Source of the DNA: Fibrobacter sp.
GTDB lineage: Bacteria; Fibrobacterota; Fibrobacteria; Fibrobacterales; Fibrobacteraceae
DNA: 64,000 nucleotides
Direction: 5' to 3'
NCBI GenBank assembly: GCA_024399065.1
Contig: JAKSIB010000001.1
Coordinates: 186,001 to 250,000, forward strand
Shown here piece after piece: positions 1 through 7,297 of the stretch (the stretch's first letter is position 1; the number at the start of each line of letters is the position of its first letter). Made by a program: the position numbers and the translations under genes. The notes below the pieces were generated by a model. The model did not search any database. It saw nothing but the letters and a program-made list of their open reading frames with translations, and had not been told where the DNA came from.

Positions 1-992
1 AGAAGAATGACTATGCAAACCAGATTCCGTTCATGTGGGAAACCCCGTGGATCGGCGGTATCACCATCTGGGGCTACATCAATGGTGCCACCTGGGCTGC
101 AAATACCGGTATCATGGAAAAGGACGGCAGAAAGCGTCCGGCAATGGTTTGGCTTGAAGAATATTTCGCAAATAACCTGGACAAGGGTAAGAACGAAACT
201 GCTACTCCTATTGAACCCGTTCCGCAGGAACCGTTCAAGGGTGCTCCTATTGCAATTCCGGGCAAGGTTGAAGTGGAAGACTTCGATAAGTCTGGCGTAG
301 GTAAAGATGAAGCTGGCAACAGCAACATTTCCTACAGCGAAAAGGATTCCGAAAACCACGGTGATGTAAAGGACTACCGTGCAGACGCTGCTGGCGTTGA
401 CCTTTACAAGAAGGCTACCGGCATTATCCTCGGTTACACCCAGGCTGGCGAATGGCTGGAATACACCGTAAACGTGGCTGAAACCGGTACCTACACCATG
501 TTTGCCGCTGTGGCTTCTGCTGGTGGCTCCGCATTCTCCCTCTCCATGGATGGCGAAGCTATCACCAAGACCATCGAGGTCCCCAAGGCTGCTGAAGGTG
601 AAGACAACTACGATGACTACAACAAGGTCACCGCAAACGTGAACCTCACCGCAGGTAAGCACGTCCTCCGCCTCAACATCGAAAAGGACTGGATGGATAT
701 CGACTACATCACCTTCAAGGCCGGCGAAAATGCCGAAGATGATGAGCCCATCACCAAGGACCCCTCCGCAGCCATCAAGCCTGTTGTGCAGAATGCCCAG
801 CTTAACACGGTCGCCCGCGATGACTACGACCTGTTCACCATGGATGGTGCTTTTGTAAGCCGTCTTACCGCCTACGGTATGGATGCCGCTGTTGAAACGG
901 TCAAGCAGAATGGTGCTGGTGTGGCCAAGGGTGTTTACTTCCTCCGCTCCAAGGCCACGGGCAATCTTCAGACCGTCCGTATCGCAAAGTAA
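1..992 (+). CDS. GH10 endo-1,4-beta-xylanase with CBM6, C-terminal part (5' end outside window)
   Basis: The reading frame is already open at base 3, so the start and most of the catalytic domain lie upstream. The first visible residues (FMWETPWIGGITIWGY, then WLEEYF) match the last strand and helix of a GH10 barrel and align by eye with the same part of the next gene. A CBM6 carbohydrate-binding module follows (from IPGKVEVEDF to DIDYITFK, about 150 residues). A final segment of about 55 residues (FTMDGAFVSRLTAYG to VRIAK) is shared with the neighbouring xylanase and resembles a secretion or cell-attachment tail. Xylan is the expected substrate and the protein is probably exported. Unlike its neighbour it has no Ser-rich linker between CBM6 and the tail. 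Family assignment is strong; substrate is inferred from family. Confidence 0.9.
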   Translation, partial: KNDYANQIPFMWETPWIGGITIWGYINGATWAANTGIMEKDGRKRPAMVWLEEYFANNLDKGKNETATPIEPVPQEPFKGAPIAIPGKVEVEDFDKSGVGKDEAGNSNISYSEKDSENHGDVKDYRADAAGVDLYKKATGIILGYTQAGEWLEYTVNVAETGTYTMFAAVASAGGSAFSLSMDGEAITKTIEVPKAAEGEDNYDDYNKVTANVNLTAGKHVLRLNIEKDWMDIDYITFKAGENAEDDEPITKDPSAAIKPVVQNAQLNTVARDDYDLFTMDGAFVSRLTAYGMDAAVETVKQNGAGVAKGVYFLRSKATGNLQTVRIAK

Positions 993-1014
993 GCGAAAAG
1001 CTTGAAAAACCATA

Positions 1015-1054
1015 AAATATGGCTCCTTTCGGTAGAAAGGGGTCGTTTTTTTAT
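1015..1054 (+). terminator. Rho-independent terminator after first xylanase gene
   Basis: A hairpin with arms GGCTCCTTTC and GAAAGGGGTC (two G-T pairs) around a GGTA loop is followed by a run of seven T. It separates the two xylanase genes into distinct transcripts. Confidence 0.75.
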
Positions 1055-1276
1055 GGATAGACGTAGATAAATTGTGTGGAAAAAACTTTTTACTGTTGTC
1101 TAGAAATGACTGAAAATGCCTGAATTTATGTAAAAAACGATGATTTTGCCTGTTTCTTTGCGGTATGGACAATTTGTCCATAGAACCATGGCGCAGATGG
1201 GGTCCGATATTCCATTTTGGAGGATAGATTTGAATTCAGGTGTATGGGTAAAACCCATAAAAAGGATGGATGTAGT

Positions 1277-3196
1277 ATGAAAAAACAAATTTCTCTTGCT
1301 GCGATTGGGTTGGCTACAGCTATGGCTGTGCCGGCTTTTGCTGGTCCGGGTCTCGCCGATGGAGCTGCAAAGTTCGTCGGTAACATTACACAGTCTAACA
1401 CCGCTCCTGGTCCTAACGATACGTACACCAAGCTGTGGAACCAGGCTACTGCTGAAAACGGCTGTAAGTGGGGCTCTATCGAAGGCACCCGCGGCCGCTA
1501 CAACTGGGCTGGTTGCGATGCAGCCTATAACTGGGCAAAGAACAACGGCGGTCACTTCAAGTTCCATGCTCTTCTCTGGGGTTCTCAGTATCCTGGCTGG
1601 CTCGAAAGCTTGAGCGTCGATGATACCAAGAAGGCCATTACCGCATGGTTTGATGCTGTAAAGCAGCATTATCCCGATCTTGAAATGATTGACGTGGCAA
1701 ACGAAGCTATTCGTACTGGCAATGGTCAGTATCATTCCAACTATACCAAGACCAAGATTATCCAGGCTATGGGTGGCGATAACAATGGTGACTACGCCTT
1801 CCTTACCACAGCTTTCAAGATGGCTCGTGAACGTTGGCCCAAGGCAATCTTGATCTATAACGACTATAACACCATTCAGTGGAACGTGGACCAGGGTATC
1901 AACCTGATCAACACCATCAGAAAGAATGGCGCTCCTGTTGACGGTTACGGCCTCCAGGCTCACGACTTGATGAGCCAGGGTGGTGGCGCCAACGGTACTG
2001 GTGGCGGTGGCGCTTGCCTTGCTTACAGCACCTTCAAGTCCACCATGGAAAAGATCCATAGCCAGACTAACAACTTCCCGATTTTCATTTCTGAATACGA
2101 CATTCCTACCACGGATGATAACGTTCAGGAACAGTGCATTAAGGAACAGTTCTCCTACTGGTTTGAAGATCCTTATGTAGCCGGCATTACTTTCTGGGGC
2201 TACATCTATGGTCAGACCTGGCTCAACTGTAACAATACTGCAAATGGTTGCTCCGGTCTCATCAAGAATGGTCAGGACCGTAAGGCTATGACCTGGTTGA
2301 GAAACTATCTCAAGTCCAACAAGGGTGTGAACACCACTGGTCTCGCAGGTGGCACCGTGGTTGATCCTGAACCGCAGACCCCGTATGGCGGCAAGGCTGC
2401 TGCAATTCCGGGCAAGATTGAAGCCGAAAACTTCGACGTTCCGGGTAAGGGCGTTAACGCAGACGGTACTTCTAACCAGTCTTACAGTGTTGCAAACAGC
2501 GGTAACGGCAACTCCGACTACCGTAAGAACGAATCCCCCAACCTCTATAAGGGTGCTACTGGCGTCGTCATTGGTTACAACAACAACGACAACTGGTACG
2601 AATACACTGTAGAAGTTGCTGAAACTGGTACTTACACCATGTACGCAGCTGTTGCTTCTGGTGCAGGTGGCGCATTCACCCTCTCCATGGATGGCAAGGC
2701 TATCACCGAAAGCATTAGCGTTCCTGCAGCAGTTGGTGGTACCGACGTGTTCACCGAATACAACAAGGTCTCTGCTGATGTGAACCTCACCGCAGGCAAG
2801 CACATCCTCCGCCTCACTGTTGCCAAGGAATATTTCGATATCGACTACATGACCTTCGTCAAGAAGGGTGAGGCTGATCCGGAACCGCTTTCCAGCTCCT
2901 CTAACGACGTTCCGACTACCACTACTTCTAGCTCTTCTGGAACAACTCCGGGCGTTGCTGGCTCTAGCTCCTCTGCTGTCATGGCAATTGGTGTAAGCCT
3001 CGACTATGAGTTCGAAACTCTCCAGGCCTTCGACGTGTTCGATGTGAACGGCATGTTCATGGGTCGCCTCAGAGCTTACAGCTTCAACCAGGCTATCGAA
3101 ACTGTCAAGTACAGCGACGTGAAGTTTGCTAACGGTACGTACTACGTCCGTAATAAGGATACCAAGCAGATGCAGTCCTTCCGCATCGCTAAGTAA
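1277..3196 (+). CDS. GH10 endo-1,4-beta-xylanase with CBM6
   Basis: Secreted xylanase of 639 residues. The start at 1277 is chosen because AAAAAGGATGG lies just upstream and it gives a clean signal peptide ending AMAVPAFA; the upstream in-frame start at 1217 would bury it. The GH10 domain spans about residues 25-365. The acid/base glutamate is E143 in DVANEA and the nucleophile is E273 in FISEYDI. CBM6 covers about 375-527, followed by a Ser/Thr linker with SSSS runs and a C-terminal domain of about 65 residues ending FRIAK. That tail has the pattern of a beta-sandwich sorting domain (DVNGMFMGRL, then GTYYVRN), also seen in the preceding gene. Together the pair forms a xylanase cluster. Activity on xylan is known for the family; the role of the tail is inference. 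Confidence 0.95.
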   Translation: MKKQISLAAIGLATAMAVPAFAGPGLADGAAKFVGNITQSNTAPGPNDTYTKLWNQATAENGCKWGSIEGTRGRYNWAGCDAAYNWAKNNGGHFKFHALLWGSQYPGWLESLSVDDTKKAITAWFDAVKQHYPDLEMIDVANEAIRTGNGQYHSNYTKTKIIQAMGGDNNGDYAFLTTAFKMARERWPKAILIYNDYNTIQWNVDQGINLINTIRKNGAPVDGYGLQAHDLMSQGGGANGTGGGGACLAYSTFKSTMEKIHSQTNNFPIFISEYDIPTTDDNVQEQCIKEQFSYWFEDPYVAGITFWGYIYGQTWLNCNNTANGCSGLIKNGQDRKAMTWLRNYLKSNKGVNTTGLAGGTVVDPEPQTPYGGKAAAIPGKIEAENFDVPGKGVNADGTSNQSYSVANSGNGNSDYRKNESPNLYKGATGVVIGYNNNDNWYEYTVEVAETGTYTMYAAVASGAGGAFTLSMDGKAITESISVPAAVGGTDVFTEYNKVSADVNLTAGKHILRLTVAKEYFDIDYMTFVKKGEADPEPLSSSSNDVPTTTTSSSSGTTPGVAGSSSSAVMAIGVSLDYEFETLQAFDVFDVNGMFMGRLRAYSFNQAIETVKYSDVKFANGTYYVRNKDTKQMQSFRIAK

Positions 3197-3243
3197 AGTT
3201 TAGGACCAGTTCCTTCAAGAACCTAATCCAAAACACCAAACAA

Positions 3244-3283
3244 AATGTCCTAAGGCGAATGTCTTAGGGCATTTGTTTTTTTA
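3244..3283 (+). terminator. Terminator after second xylanase gene
   Basis: Arms TGTCCTAAG and CTTAGGGCA form a hairpin around GCGAATGT, followed by a T-rich run (TTTGTTTTTTT). Confidence 0.8.
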
Positions 3284-3493
3284 TGCGTGGGGAGTGCCTT
3301 TGCGCTGCTCTCGGCTTGCATGTCATGGACACTATGCGCCAGTCGTCCTGGAGCGTAGCGATCGGAACTCAATAGGGGCCAATAGATGGTTAAATAGCGT
3401 ATTTTGCTATGTTAATTATTATAACTATATCAATTAATAGAACTAAAAACCCATAAACTACGGACTTTTTTCAAAAAATAAACTTTTTTATCC
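3284..3493. other. Intergenic stretch without a visible gene
   Basis: About 210 bases between the xylanase terminator and the rplM promoter. No convincing reading frame, tRNA or repeat was seen. The second half is very AT-rich, as expected upstream of a strong ribosomal-protein promoter. Confidence 0.5.
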
Positions 3494-3522
3494 TTGCAAC
3501 CCTTGGAAAAACCTACTACATT
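3494..3522 (+). promoter_or_regulatory. Probable rplM-rpsI promoter
   Basis: TTGCAA (3494-3499) and TACATT (3517-3522) are separated by 17 bases. An AT-rich tract precedes it. This would give a leader of about 50 nt before rplM. Confidence 0.5.
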
Positions 3523-3537
3523 TGTCCAAGCATTTCA

Positions 3538-3554
3538 CGGGGCAGGGTGCCCCG
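3538..3554 (+). promoter_or_regulatory. GC-rich hairpin in the rplM leader
   Basis: CGGGGCA and TGCCCCG form a perfect 7-bp stem around GGG, about 23 bases before the rplM ATG in otherwise AT-rich sequence. L13 operons in other phyla are controlled through leader RNAs, so autoregulation is possible, but that is inference. Confidence 0.45.
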
Positions 3555-3577
3555 GAATAACTAACAAAAGGATTTAC

Positions 3578-4006
3578 ATGAAGACCATTACGGTAAACCC
3601 GAAGAACGTCGAACGCAAGTGGAAGCTTGTGGACGCCGCTAACAAGCCGATGGGTCGCGTGGCAACTGAAGTTGCTCGTCTCCTCATGGGTAAGCATAAG
3701 GCCATCTTCTCCCCGAACGTCGATACTGGCGATTTCGTGGTTGTGATCAACGCTGAAAAGGTTGCTGTGTCTGGCAACAAGAACCTGCAGAAGGAATACT
3801 TCCACTACACTGGCCACATCGCTGGTGAACGCTGGATCAACTTCGCAGATCTCTTGGCTAAGCACCCGACCGCACCGCTCGAAGCCGCTATCTGGGGCAT
3901 GCTCCCGCACAGCGCTCTCGGTCACAAGATGATCAAGAAACTCAAAATCTATGCCGGTGCAGAACATCCGCACGCAGCACAGAATCCTGAAGTCGTAGAC
4001 TTGTAA
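3578..4006 (+). CDS. rplM: 50S ribosomal protein L13
   Basis: 142 residues, the usual length for L13. The start at 3578 has an AAAAGG ribosome-binding site and begins MKTITVNPKN. Conserved L13 segments are present: WKLVDAANKPMGRVATEVA near the N-terminus, GDFVVVINAEKVAVSG, the YHTGH-like FHYTGHIAGER and WGMLPHSALGHKMIKKLKIYAG towards the C-terminus. L13 is an early assembly protein of the large subunit. It is followed after 16 bases by rpsI, the almost universal bacterial pairing, so the two are cotranscribed from the promoter near 3500. Confidence 0.98.
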   Translation: MKTITVNPKNVERKWKLVDAANKPMGRVATEVARLLMGKHKAIFSPNVDTGDFVVVINAEKVAVSGNKNLQKEYFHYTGHIAGERWINFADLLAKHPTAPLEAAIWGMLPHSALGHKMIKKLKIYAGAEHPHAAQNPEVVDL

Positions 4007-4022
4007 AACGGAGGATACCTAT

Positions 4023-4427
4023 ATCGCTACCGCAAAGAATAAGAAGATCTACCGTGGCACTGGCCGTCGTAAGAACGCTATCGCTGCTGTGATTTTGAAG
4101 CCGGGTACCGGCAAGCGCACTATCAATGGTCGTGATTTCAAGGATTACTTCCACTCTGAAGTGCAGAACATGATTGCAAATCTTCCGTTCGCCATCCTCG
4201 GCAACGCAGAAGAATGGGACGTCGAAGTTACCGCTCGTGGCGGTGGCATCGCTGGCCAGATGGGCGCTGTCCGTCTCGGCATCTCCCGCGCACTGGTTGC
4301 TAACGACGCAGAAGTGAAGCCGGCTCTCAAGAAGGAAGGCCTCATGACTCGCGACGCTCGTGCTGTTGAACGTAAGAAGTTCGGCCGCAAGAAGGCTCGT
4401 AAGCACTTCCAGTTCTCCAAGCGCTAA
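4023..4427 (+). CDS. rpsI: 30S ribosomal protein S9, apparent ATC start
   Basis: The protein is clearly S9: IYRGTGRRKNAIAAV near the N-terminus, GGGIAGQMGAVRLGISRAL in the middle and the basic tail KKFGRKKARKHFQFSKR that reaches the decoding site. There is no ATG, GTG or TTG before the conserved N-terminus. A good Shine-Dalgarno sequence GGAGG (4010-4014) sits 8 bases before ATC at 4023, where translation would give (M)ATAKNKKIYRG, the normal S9 N-terminus, and a 134-residue protein. The internal GTG at 4089 would delete the conserved YRGTGRRKNA block and is not credible. So either AUC is used for initiation or one base is wrong in the assembly (ATG read as ATC). Function is certain; the start is inferred. 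Confidence 0.93.
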   Translation: MATAKNKKIYRGTGRRKNAIAAVILKPGTGKRTINGRDFKDYFHSEVQNMIANLPFAILGNAEEWDVEVTARGGGIAGQMGAVRLGISRALVANDAEVKPALKKEGLMTRDARAVERKKFGRKKARKHFQFSKR

Positions 4428-4466
4428 TCTTTACGATTTCGTTTGGAAAAGCGAATGCTTTTCAAA

Positions 4467-4498
4467 AGACGCTCTGCTCACGCAGGGCGTTTTTTTTG
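4467..4498 (+). terminator. Terminator of rplM-rpsI
   Basis: ACGCTCTGC and GCAGGGCGT form a 9-bp stem around TCAC, followed by eight T. A weaker G/C-rich hairpin with a T run follows at about 4528-4560 and may act as a backup. Confidence 0.85.
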
Positions 4499-4655
4499 TC
4501 AAAGGCCTTTTCATCAGCGAATTTCAGGGAAGCTCCCGCATTGTGGGGGGTTCTTTTTTTTGTGATTTTGAACAAAGTACTGTTAGTTTAGATGTAGTCA
4601 AATTGTATCCCAAAAATTATATTTGTAAAAATTTTTTAAGAAGGGAAAATTTGGA

Positions 4656-7283
4656 ATGAAAGGTTTGGAAAAATTCTTGCCGGCATTGGCTTTTTTGCCG
4701 CTCTTGATGCTTGTTGCCTGTGGCGATGACGATACCGGTGACTCATCCAATAAGGACAAGGAACCTTCCGCAGATTTTGGCTATTACGAATCCGTTGATG
4801 ACTTGCCGGAATGTACAGATAGCTTGTCGGGCGATTTCGCAAAAGTGGAGGAAGACTACTACGCATGTTCCGAGGGCTCCTGGAAGAAGGTTTCCGCCTT
4901 TGCCAATGGTGTCTGCAATGTCCAGGAATGCGATGATTCCATGGATGGCAAATACGCCTACGTGAAATACAATCGTAAGACTTACCAGTGCGTTGCCGGC
5001 GAATGGCTTGATCACGAAAGCAAGAGCTTTACGGAGAAGGAATACGTGGCTTGCTATATCGATGCCATTGTTAGCGATTCTGCCGATTCCATGGAAGACT
5101 TGCCCACTTGCGACGAGTCCCTGGAGAATAGCATCGCAAAGGTTTCCGAAAAACTCTACGCCTGTTCCTTCGAGAAATGGATGGAACTTTTGGATGAAGT
5201 GGTGGCTGAATCCGACTTGCCCGCTTGCGAAAAGGATGGCTCCAGCGTGTTTGTCCTTGGCAAGATGAAGAACTATATCTGCAAGGATGATGCCTGGTAC
5301 GTTGATGGCAAGGCTCTTGTTTCCAAGGACACAACCTCCAAGGATACGGTCCCTGTCGTAACGGACAGCACGAAGGTCCGTGGTATCTGTATGCCTTCCG
5401 TAAGCAACGCAGAAAAAAATGAAGAAGTGAAATGGCGCTTTATCAACATGGGCGGCACCGTTGGCACATACCTCTGGCTGCTTGACGAAGATTCCGTCAG
5501 CACGAAGGCCTCTCCCAAGATGTCCTACAGTAAAGCTGGTGTGAAGAGGGCAAGACTTCTTGTGAATGACGGCATGCCTTCCCAAAGTGATGAAATTGTC
5601 TGCTCCAGCTTGAATGTTATTGCAACCCCGATTGCAAGCTGCGTTTGCTCTGTTTCCAAGTCGAAGACAAGGGTTGTTTCCGAGGAGGCTCCTGATACAG
5701 TATCCTGGTCGATCCAGGGTTGTGAAGGTGGTGATGAATTTTTCTACAAGTGGAAAAACGTCCGCGGCTCCGGTGCAGAAGTTTCCGTAATTGCCATTAA
5801 TTCGGGTACCTATTCCCCGAAGGTTGAAGTTCGAAATAATGACGGCTCCTTGATGAACGTGACTTGTCCGTCCGTGTCTTTCAGCGGTGTATTGTCTGCT
5901 CAATGCAGTATCTCTAAAATGAAGGACGGTGCCTGGACATTCTCGTTTGATGATGTTGCGAATGGCAGTAGCAGCATGAAGTTTACGCTTGTCGGCGATA
6001 ATTTTGAAAGCGAACCCATTACGTATTCTTACTATTCCAATAACAGTTATGTTGTGAAGTCTGCTTATCCTGAGTCCAGCTCCAGTGAAGTTGTCGTTCC
6101 TGAATCCAGCAGCTCTGAAGAGCCCGTTGTTGAATCCAGTTCCAGCGAAGAAATCGTGGTGCCTGAATCCAGCAGCTCCGAAGAGGAAATTGAATCCAGC
6201 TCCAGCGAAGAAACTGAACCGGAGTCCAGCAGTTCTGAAGAAGAGGCTGAATCCAGCTCCAGCGAAGAAGCTGAACCGGAATCCAGCAGCTCCGAAGAAG
6301 AAATTGAATCTAGCTCCAGCGAAGAAGTCGCGGTAGCCGAGTCCAGCTCTAGCGAAGAATTTGAACCTTTCGATCTGCCTGTGTTAACCCCGGCTCCTCT
6401 CACCATGGACATTGAGGATGAAAACGCCAAGGTGTACTCTTATGCCCTGCTTTATAATTCTGATACGCTCTGCGTAGCTGCCACAACCTCTTGCGGCCCC
6501 TACTATGAATCCTCCATTCCGAAGGGCGGTAGCATTAGATGGTACTCCAGCAGCATGAACGGCTTTACTCCCAAGACCTATTCCTGGATGTTCAGCGATG
6601 GTCAGACATCTACCGCGGAACAGCCCCGCATGACGTTTGACAAGTCCGGTCTTATTAAGGCTAAGCTTCTTGTGGACAAGGGCCTGCCTACAGAAAAACT
6701 GATTACCTGTTCTTCCCTGAATGTGGAAAAGGCTGCCATTGAGGGCTGCTCTTGTGGAGCCCCCGCGCTGGTTTCCCGTTCTGATGACCTGGCTGTCAAT
6801 ACGGTTCAGTACAAGTGGAACATTGAAGGTTGCCAAAGCGCTGGCGCAGAACCGTTGAGTTACGTCTGGAATGAATTCGGAAAGGATAACGAAACCTCTG
6901 CAGTGGGATCCTTCGCCGCTCGAGGAACTTATGGGCCTACGGTCTATGTTACCAATGCAGACGGCAGAACCGTGGATGTCAACTGTGAATCTGTCAAGGT
7001 GGAAGACAGTGATAATCCGGTGGAGGAATTGGTTGATTTCCGTTCAGGCTCCTTGACTGCGGGAAAGTATGAACTGAAGAATTGTTATTACTCTAGCCGA
7101 AATCAGGTACAAATCCTGGTTCGTTCCAACACCGTGGGCTGCGAAAGCTGGTTCAAGACTTCTTATCAAAGTTTTTCCAATTTCTCATCCTACCGTTGCG
7201 AAGGCTATTTGAATGGCGTCGAATTGCCTGCTACAATCATGGTGCCCCAGGGCGACACTTTGATGATTCAGAATTGTAACTAG
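4656..7283 (+). CDS. Large Ser/Glu-rich surface lipoprotein with Cys modules and PKD-like domains
   Basis: 875 residues. A lipoprotein signal ends at LVAC with the lipidated Cys at 22, so the protein is anchored in a membrane. Residues of about 45-225 contain four related modules of the type DLPxC, about 20 residues, YxC, xxxW, probably each closed by a disulfide. Two longer repeats (about 245-330 and 600-690) look like PKD-type folds: both contain a Y-W-(L/M) strand, an AxPxM(S/T) motif and a (V/I)KARLLVxxGxP strand, each followed by a Cys-rich segment. Between them lies a linker (about 470-570) of repeated ESSSSEE units, acidic and extended. No enzyme motif is visible. It lies 14 bases before a CotH-type lipoprotein gene and is probably cotranscribed with it. 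A role in surface binding or adhesion is inference; it could equally be a structural partner of the CotH protein. Confidence 0.8.
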   Translation: MKGLEKFLPALAFLPLLMLVACGDDDTGDSSNKDKEPSADFGYYESVDDLPECTDSLSGDFAKVEEDYYACSEGSWKKVSAFANGVCNVQECDDSMDGKYAYVKYNRKTYQCVAGEWLDHESKSFTEKEYVACYIDAIVSDSADSMEDLPTCDESLENSIAKVSEKLYACSFEKWMELLDEVVAESDLPACEKDGSSVFVLGKMKNYICKDDAWYVDGKALVSKDTTSKDTVPVVTDSTKVRGICMPSVSNAEKNEEVKWRFINMGGTVGTYLWLLDEDSVSTKASPKMSYSKAGVKRARLLVNDGMPSQSDEIVCSSLNVIATPIASCVCSVSKSKTRVVSEEAPDTVSWSIQGCEGGDEFFYKWKNVRGSGAEVSVIAINSGTYSPKVEVRNNDGSLMNVTCPSVSFSGVLSAQCSISKMKDGAWTFSFDDVANGSSSMKFTLVGDNFESEPITYSYYSNNSYVVKSAYPESSSSEVVVPESSSSEEPVVESSSSEEIVVPESSSSEEEIESSSSEETEPESSSSEEEAESSSSEEAEPESSSSEEEIESSSSEEVAVAESSSSEEFEPFDLPVLTPAPLTMDIEDENAKVYSYALLYNSDTLCVAATTSCGPYYESSIPKGGSIRWYSSSMNGFTPKTYSWMFSDGQTSTAEQPRMTFDKSGLIKAKLLVDKGLPTEKLITCSSLNVEKAAIEGCSCGAPALVSRSDDLAVNTVQYKWNIEGCQSAGAEPLSYVWNEFGKDNETSAVGSFAARGTYGPTVYVTNADGRTVDVNCESVKVEDSDNPVEELVDFRSGSLTAGKYELKNCYYSSRNQVQILVRSNTVGCESWFKTSYQSFSNFSSYRCEGYLNGVELPATIMVPQGDTLMIQNCN

Positions 7284-7297
7284 CAGAGGGCGACAAT

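Noticed and set aside
1100-2803. Long minus-strand frame opposite the second xylanase
   Set aside because: Low-complexity translation with no homology; the plus strand has an intact GH10-CBM6 gene with all catalytic residues.
4089-4427. GTG start for S9 at 4089
   Set aside because: It removes the conserved YRGTGRRKNAIAA segment and has no ribosome-binding site, while the upstream frame has one.
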